NCBI GenBank assembly: GCA_004558115.1
Contig: SFDT01000043.1
Coordinates: 1-10,503 of the forward strand
DNA: 10,503 bases
Reading direction: 5' to 3'
Origin: Clostridiales bacterium
Lineage (GTDB): Bacteria > Bacillota > Clostridia > Oscillospirales > Oscillospiraceae
Below the pieces are notes generated by a model. The model saw only the letters and a program-made list of their open reading frames with translations. It searched no databases and was not told the DNA's origin. Positions 1-6,672 of this stretch are shown piece after piece (the first letter of the stretch is position 1; each line of letters starts with the position of its first letter). The translations under genes were made by a program, and so were the position numbers.

Positions 1-1
1 T

Positions 2-475
2 CTGGTGCCCACCAACGGCGCATGGTATTACATCTACAACAGCGCCGCCGCCACCAATTACACCGGCCTGGTGCAGCACACAGACGGCAACCTGTACTAT
101 GTGGAAGCCGGTACGATCAATTGGGGCTATACCGGTCTGGTGTGGTATGGTGACGGCAACTGGTACTATGTTTCCGGCGGTGCGGTGAACAGCAGCTATA
201 CCGGCCTTGCCCTGCACAGCGACGGATATTACTACTACGTCAAAAACGGCAAAGTGGACGGCAGCTACACCGGCTTAGTCGCATACGGCAGTGCCTCTTA
301 TTATGTCCAGAACGGCATCCTCTTCTGGGGCGTTAACGGCCTGGTCACCATTGGCACAAAGATGTATTATCTGAGCAACAGCGTCCTGGCTGCGGACTAC
401 TCCGGCCCTGTATATCATACGGATGGTAAATGGTATGAAGTTTCCAACGGTGTGGTCGTTTCCGTCATGCGGGAC
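2..475 (+). repeat. Tandem coding repeats, ~66-69 bp period
   Basis: Repeat units begin with the Tyr-Thr-Gly-Leu motif at about 59, 128, 197 and 266 (period 69 bp), then two more diverged units start near 332 and 398 (period 66 bp). A partial unit occupies the left edge, giving about seven units in view. Each unit carries a Gly-turn, an aromatic strand (WYYV, LYYV, YYYV) and an Asn-Gly turn. The DNA units are diverged, so these are old protein repeats rather than a recent slippage array. Confidence 0.8.
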
Positions 476-1099
476 AGACAGTCTGACATTTTTAACCGCT
501 TGGGATATATCGTTTATACGTACCACAACGTTCAGGGCGATACCTACATGGCCTATCAGAAGCAATTCAATTTCTCCAGCAGCACAGAAGTTTTCCAGCT
601 TCGGTTTGATGCAACGGATTCTACGTATTGGATCTATGATACTTCCTTTATGAATAACGGTTCCGTATATGTTGTCATGATGCAGGTTACAAAAACTCTG
701 GAGCCTTATTATGTGATCTACGGATACTACTCTGCGGAAGATGCTGACGACCCTGAGAATCCGACTGCTATGGCTACCGCTTCCTTCCTGCCGTATTATT
801 TGACCCCGGACGGCAGCATTCCTTTCACGACTTACAGAGGCTCCGTGAATCAAAGCGCGCAGGAAGAGATTTGCGCTATTGACGTATGTCTGGCCATGGT
901 GCTTTTGAACTCTGTTTTTGACCTCTACCTGGAGGGCACCAGCGCTTATGATCTGGGCTTCTACGCACTGGAGCTGAGCTTGGCAAGCAGCGCTTCTGCT
1001 GCTTCTTATGCAATGGATGATGAAGATGCAGCGCAAAGCCTTGCTGATACCTCGTTTGATCCTTTTGATGCACTGAGAGCCCTGGCAAATCAAGCATAA
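2..1099 (+). CDS. Surface-type protein with tandem aromatic repeats, 5' end missing
   Basis: The frame is open to the left edge, so the GTG at 5 is probably not the real start. The N-terminal visible half is a run of ~23-residue units of the form YTGLVxxxDGxWYYVxxGxV, rich in Tyr, Trp and Gly, similar in style to the cell-wall-binding (choline-binding-like) repeats found on many Clostridia surface proteins. After about residue 153 the repeats stop and a ~210-residue C-terminal region follows that I do not recognise; it has many aromatic and acidic residues and ends in an Ala/Ser/Asp-rich tail. I see no LPXTG motif or membrane anchor in the visible part, so attachment would rely on the repeats. 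A signal peptide would lie outside the window. Base composition is clearly more AT-rich than the genes downstream. The gene ends at a strong terminator and is a separate unit from the transporter. Surface location is inferred from repeat style only. Confidence 0.75.
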   Translation: MVPTNGAWYYIYNSAAATNYTGLVQHTDGNLYYVEAGTINWGYTGLVWYGDGNWYYVSGGAVNSSYTGLALHSDGYYYYVKNGKVDGSYTGLVAYGSASYYVQNGILFWGVNGLVTIGTKMYYLSNSVLAADYSGPVYHTDGKWYEVSNGVVVSVMRDRQSDIFNRLGYIVYTYHNVQGDTYMAYQKQFNFSSSTEVFQLRFDATDSTYWIYDTSFMNNGSVYVVMMQVTKTLEPYYVIYGYYSAEDADDPENPTAMATASFLPYYLTPDGSIPFTTYRGSVNQSAQEEICAIDVCLAMVLLNSVFDLYLEGTSAYDLGFYALELSLASSASAASYAMDDEDAAQSLADTSFDPFDALRALANQA

Positions 1100-1114
1100 C
1101 GCTTGCAATTCCAC

Positions 1115-1153
1115 AAAATGCCGTCTCCGGTTTTAGCCGGAGACGGCATTTTT
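1115..1153 (+). terminator. Rho-independent terminator after the repeat protein
   Basis: A perfect 16-bp stem (AAAATGCCGTCTCCGG at 1115-1130 and its exact complement at 1137-1152) encloses a six-base loop and runs into a T tract. It lies 15 bases after the stop codon at 1099. The A-run on the left arm means it could also stop transcription coming from the right. Confidence 0.93.
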
Positions 1154-1184
1154 ACGCTTCTTCGATAAATCAAGACATAAACTA

Positions 1185-1213
1185 TTGACATTTCGGAAAA
1201 TGTTCCCTATAAT
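1185..1213 (+). promoter_or_regulatory. Consensus housekeeping-sigma promoter of the transporter operon
   Basis: TTGACA at 1185-1190 and TATAAT at 1208-1213 are separated by exactly 17 bases, a perfect match to the sigma-A/sigma-70 consensus. Transcription should start near 1220, leaving a leader of roughly 135 bases before the PhnD-like start codon. A perfect core promoter followed by a leader terminator suggests that output is controlled after initiation. Confidence 0.92.
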
Positions 1214-1221
1214 AGCCGACG

Positions 1222-1326
1222 GAAACAGGGAAGACCTGGTTCGATATTGGTTTGAGAATGCAGCCTTACAAGGGCGCAGGAAGGGGCACACCACCTCGGG
1301 AGTGTTGTTTTCTGCGCCCTTTTTTG
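1222..1326 (+). promoter_or_regulatory. Structured mRNA leader with terminator hairpin: candidate attenuator or riboswitch
   Basis: Within the leader of the transporter operon, a first hairpin pairs GAA-CAGG (1222-1229) with CCTG-TTC (1234-1242), with one A-G mismatch. A second, larger one pairs AAGGGCGCAG at 1270-1279 with CTGCGCCCTT at 1312-1321 and is followed directly by more T residues, as in an intrinsic terminator. The ~32-base loop contains a small ACAC/GTGT helix. Upstream bases CCTT near 1265 and the AAGGGG at 1281-1286 could make competing pairings. The terminator lies between the promoter and the first gene, so it must be bypassed or regulated. I could not match the leader to a riboswitch class I know from memory (not purine, T-box, ZTP or guanidine by eye). 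Confidence 0.6.
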
Positions 1327-1356
1327 CTGCGCAAATGCAAAATGGAGGTAAAATGT

Positions 1357-2415
1357 ATGAAAAGATTTTGTAAAATCGGGAGCCTGCTGCTGGCACTGAC
1401 CTTGCTGGCGGGCGCCCTGTCCGGCTGCGGCTCCAAAAAGGAGCAGGAAAGTGCTCCGGCAGAGGAGAGCGGCCCCGTGGCGATCGAGGAGCTGAACATT
1501 GCCTTCGCCCCTTACGATGCCTCTGAGACCATCATGGCCGCCACAGAGCCCCTGTGCGGTATGCTTCAGGAAAAGCTGCTGGAAAAGGGCTATGACGTGA
1601 AGAACATCAACCTGTCCGTGGGCGCCTCCTACGAGGCGGTGGGCGAGGCCCTCTCCGCCGGCAGCGCCGACGTGGGCTTCATCTCCGGCGGCACCTACAC
1701 CCTGTACAGCGATGACTGCGATGTGCTGCTGTCGGCGCTGCGGTCCGCGTACAGCAAGGATTCCGAGAACCCCGCCGATTGGAACGACGGCACGCCGGGC
1801 GCCTATACCGGGGATATGTCCACCTATTACCGCTCCATCATCCTGGCCGGGCCCAGCGACAAGGGCAAGGCCCTGGCCGCCAAGGTCAACGCCGGGGAGG
1901 AGCTGACCTGGGAGGAGCTCTCTGACGCCACCTGGACCGTCATGAGCGCTTCCTCCGCCTCCGGCTACATCTATCCCGCCCTGTGGCTGAACGAGCACTA
2001 CGGCAAGACCATCAGCGACCTGCCCAACGTCATCCAGTCCGACTCTTACAGCACCTCCATGGCCCGGCTTGCCTCCGGCCAGGCGGATATCGCCATGGGC
2101 TTCGCCCATTTGCAGTATAAGTACGCCGACCAGTGGACCAGCGAGTTCGGCGGCACCGGCACCGTGTGGGAGGACACCAACGTCCTGGGCGTCACCGAGG
2201 GCATCTACAACGACACCGTCAGCGTCAGCAAGGCGTCTGCCGTCATGACGGAGGACTTCCGCCAGGCCTTCGGCGAGGCCATGATCGAGATCGGCGAGAC
2301 GGAGGAGGGCCTTGCCATCGTCCAGACCTTCGCCCACACCGGCTATGCCTTTGCCCAGGACAGCGACTATGACGGCGAGCGGGCCGCCCAGGAGCTGCTG
2401 AAGTCCCTGAGCTGA
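1357..2415 (+). CDS. PhnD-like substrate-binding lipoprotein of a phosphonate-family ABC importer
   Basis: Extracellular ligand-binding lipoprotein that delivers a substrate to the permease/ATPase encoded just downstream. The ATG at 1357 is chosen because GGAGG lies at 1344-1348 with eight bases of spacing, and because it gives a clean lipoprotein signal: basic MKR start, a Leu/Ala-rich stretch, and the lipobox LSGC with the modified Cys at residue 24, followed by a charged, Glu-rich linker. The 352-residue length fits the family. Typical PhnD-family features are the early IAFAPYDASE strand, ADVGFISGGTY near residues 104-114, and SASSASGYIYP near 197-207, the loop that lines the ligand pocket in this family. 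The ligand cannot be read from sequence: phosphonate, phosphite, phosphate or an unrelated small molecule are all possible, and no C-P lyase or phosphonatase genes are nearby. It is first in a three-gene operon controlled by the leader at 1222-1326. Confidence 0.88.
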   Translation: MKRFCKIGSLLLALTLLAGALSGCGSKKEQESAPAEESGPVAIEELNIAFAPYDASETIMAATEPLCGMLQEKLLEKGYDVKNINLSVGASYEAVGEALSAGSADVGFISGGTYTLYSDDCDVLLSALRSAYSKDSENPADWNDGTPGAYTGDMSTYYRSIILAGPSDKGKALAAKVNAGEELTWEELSDATWTVMSASSASGYIYPALWLNEHYGKTISDLPNVIQSDSYSTSMARLASGQADIAMGFAHLQYKYADQWTSEFGGTGTVWEDTNVLGVTEGIYNDTVSVSKASAVMTEDFRQAFGEAMIEIGETEEGLAIVQTFAHTGYAFAQDSDYDGERAAQELLKSLS

Positions 2416-2438
2416 ATCCATATCAAGAGGTGAGAAGC

Positions 2439-3203
2439 GTGCTGGCGATCCGGGAGCTTCGTAAAACATATCCTGCCCAGGGCGGCCCCATGGCCGCCCT
2501 GGACGGCGTGGGCTTTACGGTGGAGGCGGGGACCTTCGTCTCCGTCATCGGCCCTTCCGGCGCGGGAAAATCCACGCTTTTGCGGTGCGTCACCGGGCAG
2601 CTGCGCCCCGACGGCGGCAGCATCTTGCTGGACGGCGCGGACATGGTGCCCCTTCGGGGACGGCAAAAGCGGCGGCTCCAGCAAAGGATCGGCATGATCT
2701 ACCAGGACTTCTGCCTGGTGGGCTGTGCCACGGCGGAGGAAAACGTGCTGAACGCCTGCCTGCCGGAACTGGGGCCGCTGTCGGTCCTGCTGGGCCGCTT
2801 TCCCCGGGAAAAGCGGCAGGCGGCCCGGACGCTCCTTGCCACCGTGGGCCTTGCGGGGAAGGAGGACCAGCGGGCGGACAGCCTGTCCGGCGGTGAGCAG
2901 CAGCGGGTGGCGGTAGCCCGGGCGCTGATGCAGGGCGGCACGCTGCTGCTGGCGGACGAGCCGGTGGCCTCCCTGGACCCGGTGCGGGCGGAGGAGGTGC
3001 TGGAGCTGCTGCGGCGGCTCCAACGGGAGCAGGGGCTCAGCGTCCTCATGAACAGCCACAACGTGGACCAGGCCCTGCGGTACTCCGACCGCATCCTGGG
3101 CCTGCGGCAGGGCCGCGTCGTCTTTGACGGGCCGCCCGCCGCGGTGACGGAGGCGGTCTTGAAAGACATTTACGGAGGGGAAGCAGCCCATGAAGCGGTT
3201 TGA
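2439..3203 (+). CDS. PhnC-like ABC transporter ATPase
   Basis: Cytoplasmic ATP-hydrolysing subunit that powers the importer. GTG at 2439 is the preferred start: AGAGGTGA at 2426-2433 sits five bases ahead of it, whereas the alternative GTG at 2430 overlaps that same site. The 254-residue product has all ABC motifs: Walker A GPSGAGKST (38-46), Q-loop Gln 89 (MIYQDF), signature LSGGEQQR (149-156), Walker B LLLADE with catalytic Glu 174, D-loop SLD and switch His 207 (NSHN). The MIYQDF-LVG segment is typical of the PhnC branch. It follows the PhnD-like gene after 23 bases and its 3' end overlaps the permease gene by 14 bases, so the two are translationally linked. All catalytic residues look intact. 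Confidence 0.92.
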   Translation: MLAIRELRKTYPAQGGPMAALDGVGFTVEAGTFVSVIGPSGAGKSTLLRCVTGQLRPDGGSILLDGADMVPLRGRQKRRLQQRIGMIYQDFCLVGCATAEENVLNACLPELGPLSVLLGRFPREKRQAARTLLATVGLAGKEDQRADSLSGGEQQRVAVARALMQGGTLLLADEPVASLDPVRAEEVLELLRRLQREQGLSVLMNSHNVDQALRYSDRILGLRQGRVVFDGPPAAVTEAVLKDIYGGEAAHEAV

Positions 3204-4716
3204 ACGGCTGCGGCCCTTGCTGCCGGCGGCCGCGGTGGTCCTGTGCGCCTGGCTGTGCGGCTTCTCCTTGTCCACGCTCCTGGAACGGGGCGGCGAGATG
3301 GGGCAGATTTTGGGGAAGCTGTTCCCGGCGGACATGGGGTACCTGTCCAAAGTGCTGCCGCCGCTGGTGGAGACCTTGCGGATGTCCCTGCTGGGCACCG
3401 CTGTGGGGGCTGTACTGGCGCTGCCCTTGACAGGCCTTTGCTCCCACCGCGCCTCGGGACATCCCCGCATAGCGGCGGTCCTGCGGAGCATCATCCATCT
3501 GCTGCGGGCCATCCCGGTGTTGGTGGTGGCGCTGCTTTGCTCCTTCGTGTGGGGCACCGGCTCTTTCGCCGGGGCCTTTGCCATCGCGCTGTACTCCCTG
3601 GGCCTTCTGGCCCGCATGGGCTGGGAGGCCGTGGAGCACGGGGACCTGCGGCCAATGGAGGCTTTGTGCGCCGCGGGCTGCGGCCGCTGGCGGGCCTTTT
3701 GGCGGGCGTGCCTGCCCCAGGTACTGCCGGGGTATCTTGCCGATGTGCTCTATGTGCTGGAGGCCAATGTCCGCCACGCGGCCATTTTGGGCTATGTGGG
3801 GGCCGGAGGCCTGGGCATTTTGCTGAATGAGAAGATCGCCTGGCGGGAGTGGAGCCGGGTGGGCACCATCCTGCTGCTCCTGTACCTGGTGGTCTTTGCG
3901 GTGGAGACCCTCAGCAGCTGGCTGCGGCGGCTGCTGGAAGGGAAGGTACGGCTGTCCCGAAACGGCTGCCGCTGCCTTTGTTGCCTGGCGGCCCTGGCCC
4001 TTGTCTGGAGCGCCGCCACCATCGCGCCGCCGTCGGTGACAGTGGGAGGCCTCAAGGTATTCCGGGGCATTTTATCAGGTTTGCTCCACCCGGACTGGTC
4101 CCTTCTCTGGAACTTTACGAAAAAGGGCGTTCCCTACCTGTGCCTGGAGACTTTGGCCATGACTGTGGCCGGCACCGCAATCGGCGCCGCCGTGTCCGTG
4201 CCGATTGCCATGCTGGGCAGCCGGAACATCTCCGGCCCCTGGTGGGCGGGCATCTGGAAGCTGCTGCTTCTGGCCCTGCGGACCCTGCCTGCCATCGTCA
4301 CGGGTCTGCTGTTCATCCGGGTCACCGGCCCCGGCTCCTTTTCCGGGCTTTTGACTTTGTCGGTGCTGTCCGTCTCCATGTGCTGCAAGCTGTACATCGG
4401 CGCTCTGGATGCCATGGACCTGCGGGCTGTCCACGCCCTGGAGGCCATGGGCTGCGGCCGTCTGGCGGTGCTGCGCCGGGGCGTCTGGCCCCAGGCGAAG
4501 GCCCCCATGCTCTCCGCCGCCCTGTACCGCTTTGATGTGAACCTGCGGGAGGCGGCGGTGCTGGGGCTGGTGGGTGCCGGCGGCCTCGGCACGCCGCTGC
4601 TGTTCGCCATGAACGGCTACCTGTGGTCCCAGGCGGCGGCGTACCTGCTGGGGCTGCTGGCGCTGGTGCTGGCGGCGGGGGCCGTGGCGGACCGTACCCG
4701 CAGGCGCCTGGGCTGA
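3190..4716 (+). CDS. PhnE-like permease, two membrane domains fused in one chain
   Basis: Membrane channel of the importer. The ATG at 3190 follows GGAGGGG (3174-3180) with nine bases of spacing. The 508-residue product is about twice the usual PhnE length (~270) and contains two homologous halves. Each half has several hydrophobic helices, an EAA-type cytoplasmic loop that docks on the ATPase (about residues 156-178, with EALCAAGCGR; about 414-436, with HALEAMGCGR), and then the same downstream signature, GYVGAGGLG at 201-209 and GLVGAGGLG at 459-467. A hydrophobic stretch near 265-280 joins the halves. Because the family works as a pair of permease subunits, one chain could supply the complete channel. 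No second permease gene is present, consistent with this. The stop at 4716 is not followed by a terminator, so transcripts may run into the small gene at 4772. Confidence 0.9.
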   Translation: MKRFERLRPLLPAAAVVLCAWLCGFSLSTLLERGGEMGQILGKLFPADMGYLSKVLPPLVETLRMSLLGTAVGAVLALPLTGLCSHRASGHPRIAAVLRSIIHLLRAIPVLVVALLCSFVWGTGSFAGAFAIALYSLGLLARMGWEAVEHGDLRPMEALCAAGCGRWRAFWRACLPQVLPGYLADVLYVLEANVRHAAILGYVGAGGLGILLNEKIAWREWSRVGTILLLLYLVVFAVETLSSWLRRLLEGKVRLSRNGCRCLCCLAALALVWSAATIAPPSVTVGGLKVFRGILSGLLHPDWSLLWNFTKKGVPYLCLETLAMTVAGTAIGAAVSVPIAMLGSRNISGPWWAGIWKLLLLALRTLPAIVTGLLFIRVTGPGSFSGLLTLSVLSVSMCCKLYIGALDAMDLRAVHALEAMGCGRLAVLRRGVWPQAKAPMLSAALYRFDVNLREAAVLGLVGAGGLGTPLLFAMNGYLWSQAAAYLLGLLALVLAAGAVADRTRRRLG

Positions 4717-4771
4717 GACCGGCGGCATAGAAAAGCGGACAGGCGCATATGCTCCCGGTGAGGTGAGCCAT

Positions 4772-4921
4772 ATGGACAACGCCAAAGCGCCGCTTTCCCC
4801 GCAGCTGCGGACCGCGCTGCTGCTGCACGTGAATCAGCGCCTGCTGGACCGTGGCTGCATTTCCCGCCGGGTCTATGAGGAGGCGAAGACCGAGATCTCT
4901 AAGCGCGCGAAAACCACATAG
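4772..4921 (+). CDS. Small 49-residue SHOCT-like protein
   Basis: ATG at 4772 is preceded by GGTGAGGTGA (4758-4767). The product has 49 residues, is basic at its C-terminus (SKRAKTT) and is mostly helical by inspection: a Leu-rich first helix (LRTALLLHVNQRLLDRG) and then CISRRVYEEAKTEI. The G-x-I-S-x-x-x-Y/F-E-x-x-K pattern resembles the SHOCT short domain, which is found in many small or C-terminal bacterial segments. Function is unknown. It sits between the permease and the recombinase and is followed by a terminator at 4926-4960, so it can be read either as the tail gene of the transporter operon or as part of the recombinase module. Large serine recombinases need a small directionality factor for excision, and small adjacent genes are candidates, but nothing in this sequence proves that role. 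Confidence 0.72.
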   Translation: MDNAKAPLSPQLRTALLLHVNQRLLDRGCISRRVYEEAKTEISKRAKTT

Positions 4922-4925
4922 CATT

Positions 4926-4960
4926 CGTCCCGCCGGCTCTGTTCCGGCGGGGCGTTTTTT
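4926..4960 (+). terminator. Rho-independent terminator before the recombinase gene
   Basis: CGTCCCGCCGG at 4926-4936 pairs with CCGGCGGGGCG at 4944-4954 (11 bp, one G-T wobble) around a seven-base loop, followed by TTTTTT at 4955-4960. It lies five bases after the small gene's stop codon and separates the transporter and small gene from the recombinase, which therefore needs its own promoter. Confidence 0.93.
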
Positions 4961-4967
4961 CATCAGC

Positions 4968-4996
4968 GCATATCCGCGCCGCCGCCTCCATATGCA
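4968..4996 (+). promoter_or_regulatory. Possible sporulation-sigma (sigma-E-like) promoter of the recombinase
   Basis: No good housekeeping promoter is visible between the terminator and the recombinase start. GCATATC at 4968-4974 matches six of seven positions of the Bacillus sigma-E -35 pattern (K-M-A-T-A-T-T). After 14 bases, CATATGCA at 4989-4996 begins with the CATA of the sigma-E/sigma-K -10 box, but the rest of that box fits poorly. The spacing is right for sigma-E. This is a weak call from pattern matching by eye. Confidence 0.3.
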
Positions 4997-5031
4997 TAGA
5001 GGGAAGAAACAGAAGCAATGGAGGGACCGCC

Positions 5032-6672
5032 ATGGACATTTACGCCATCCGGCAGGCGCTGAGCGCCGGAAAGACCATCTATGACCTGCCCCTGCGGGTG
5101 ACCTACTACGCCCGCGTCTCCACGGACAAGGACGCCCAGCTGCACTCCCTGTCCGCCCAGGTGAGCTATTACAGCGGATTCATTCAAAAAAACCAGCACT
5201 GGACCTTCGTGGAGGGCTACATCGACGAGGGCATCAGCGGCACCAGCGTGAGCCGCCGGGAAAACTTTCTCCGCATGATCGAGGACGCCAAAGCCCACCG
5301 CTTTGACTTTATCGTCACCAAGGAGATCTCCCGCTTTTCCCGCAATACCCTGGACAGCATCCGCTACACCCAGGAACTGCTGGCCTGCGGCGTGGGGGTG
5401 CTGTTCCAATCGGACAATATCAACACCCTCCTGCCGGACGCGGAGCTGCGGCTCACCATCATGTCCTCCATTGCCCAGGACGAGGTCCGCAAAATTTCAG
5501 AGCGGGTCCGCTTCGGCTTCAAGCGGGCCATCGAAAACGGCGTGGTGCTGGGCAGCAGCCGCATCTGGGGCTACCGCAAGCAGGAGGGGCGGCTGGTCAT
5601 CGACGAGGAGGAGGCCAAGATCGTCCGGCTCATCTTCGACCTGTACGCCAACCAACTGCTGGGCATCCGGGGCGTGGCCGCCCGGCTTTCGGAGCTGGGT
5701 TATCAAAACAGCAGCGGAAACAGCTTTTCCTTCAGCACCATCCGGGGCATCCTTTCCAATCCCAAGTACAAGGGCTGGTACTGCGGCGGCAAGACCAGCA
5801 AGGTGGACTACAAGCTCAAGACGGTCAAGCAGTTCGCTCCGGAGGAGTGGGTCACCTACCGGGACGAGGAAGCGGTGCCGGCCATCGTGCCCGAGGCGCT
5901 TTGGGACCGGGCAAACGATATCCTTGCCAGACGTTCCGCCAAGCAGAGCGCCCGGGACAAAAGCAGCTATCAAAACAAGTACCCGTACAGCGGAAAGATC
6001 CTCTGCGGCGTCCATCACGTGCCCTATTACCGCTCCCTGTACCGTTTCAAAACCTGCGAAAAAGAGGTGTGGCGCTGCCGGGAATACGTGAAAAGCGGCA
6101 AGAGTGGATGTACAGGTCCTACGCTTTACACAGAGGAATTGGACAGCATCATGCGCCAGTGTCTGGAGGAGGTGCTGCCTGACCAGACGGGTTTCATCCG
6201 GGAAATGGTGCAGCTGTATTCCGGCGCCGGCCCCTCCGCCCGGCTGGAGGGAGAACTGGCGCAGAAGCGCAAGAGCGCCGACGCACTCCTGAAAAGAAAG
6301 GACAAGCTGCTGGACCTCAACGTCAGCGGCTGCATCTCCGACGGGGAATTCACTCTCCGCAACCGCCGCTTCAACGAGGAACTGGAATCGCTGGCGGCAG
6401 AAGTGAAGGCGCTGGAGGCGGAAAAGCGCCGCTGCCGGGACACGGCACAGTCCGCCGAAACGCTGGAGCAGGTCATCGCGGAGGAATTGTCCTTTCCCGG
6501 CGGCTTTTCCCAGCTGGTGCTGGACGCCCTGCTGGACCATCTGGATGTGGTGGGGGAGGCAGACGGCCGCATCTGCGTGTCCGTGTGGCTGAAAGGCCGG
6601 ACGGAAGGGGAGGCCTTCACCATTCACCGCCGGCGGGGATGCCCTTCTGTTTGTTCCAGAGCATACATATGA
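5032..6672 (+). CDS. Large serine recombinase (site-specific integrase/excisionase)
   Basis: Catalyses site-specific strand exchange between attachment sites through a serine nucleophile. ATG at 5032 has GGAGGG at 5020-5025 six bases upstream. The 546 residues follow the family order. A resolvase catalytic domain spans about 20-165, with YYARVSTD (nucleophile Ser 30), IDEGISGTS and KEISRFSRN. The recombinase domain spans about 175-300 (WGYRK, NPKYKGWYCGG). A zinc ribbon spans about 325-360 with likely ligands Cys 325, His 328, Cys 349 and Cys 360. A charged helical, probably coiled-coil segment lies near 410-470 (ARLEGELAQKRKSADALLKR), which in this family controls integration versus excision. 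No frameshift or lost catalytic residue is seen. The last codons and the TGA stop overlap the start of the spoIVA fragment, so the gene reads right up to the element/chromosome joint. No capsid, portal or conjugation genes are in view. Confidence 0.95.
   Translation: MDIYAIRQALSAGKTIYDLPLRVTYYARVSTDKDAQLHSLSAQVSYYSGFIQKNQHWTFVEGYIDEGISGTSVSRRENFLRMIEDAKAHRFDFIVTKEISRFSRNTLDSIRYTQELLACGVGVLFQSDNINTLLPDAELRLTIMSSIAQDEVRKISERVRFGFKRAIENGVVLGSSRIWGYRKQEGRLVIDEEEAKIVRLIFDLYANQLLGIRGVAARLSELGYQNSSGNSFSFSTIRGILSNPKYKGWYCGGKTSKVDYKLKTVKQFAPEEWVTYRDEEAVPAIVPEALWDRANDILARRSAKQSARDKSSYQNKYPYSGKILCGVHHVPYYRSLYRFKTCEKEVWRCREYVKSGKSGCTGPTLYTEELDSIMRQCLEEVLPDQTGFIREMVQLYSGAGPSARLEGELAQKRKSADALLKRKDKLLDLNVSGCISDGEFTLRNRRFNEELESLAAEVKALEAEKRRCRDTAQSAETLEQVIAEELSFPGGFSQLVLDALLDHLDVVGEADGRICVSVWLKGRTEGEAFTIHRRRGCPSVCSRAYI

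Larger units (their letters stand above)
4717..6667 (+). mobile_element. Right-end module of an integrated element (left end not visible)
   Basis: The recombinase gene lies directly against a truncated chromosomal gene (spoIVA 3' part), which places an element boundary at about 6664-6668. Where the element begins on the left cannot be seen: spoIVA sequence does not occur upstream of the recombinase or anywhere else in the window. The start given here only marks the recombinase-associated segment after the permease gene. The true element may include the transporter operon and the repeat protein and extend beyond the left edge. Confidence 0.5.

Noticed and set aside
275..1114. Long minus-strand open frame (279 codons) opposite the repeat protein
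   Set aside because: Shadow of the real plus-strand gene; no ribosome binding site, no recognisable motif, and the plus strand has clear protein repeats and a terminator.
1222..1326. Leader as a T-box, purine, ZTP or guanidine riboswitch
   Set aside because: I compared remembered consensus elements of these classes and found no convincing match; left as unassigned.
1207..2469. 420-codon minus-strand frame over the PhnD-like gene
   Set aside because: Shadow frame; it also crosses the consensus promoter and leader terminator on the opposite strand.
6585..6659. Upstream extension of the spoIVA frame to an ATG at 6585 as a real 119-codon gene
   Set aside because: This part overlaps the recombinase coding region in another frame and shows no SpoIVA similarity; no ribosome binding site supports the start.
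4746..6671. Compact ~1.9-kb element bounded by CATATG at 4746 and 6666, inserted in spoIVA
   Set aside because: Sequence left of 4746 is permease 3' flank with a stop in the needed frame, not spoIVA, so removing this segment would not restore the gene. Kept only as a motif observation.
5032..6672. Prophage
   Set aside because: Only a recombinase is seen; there are no capsid, terminase, portal, tail or lysis genes in the window.
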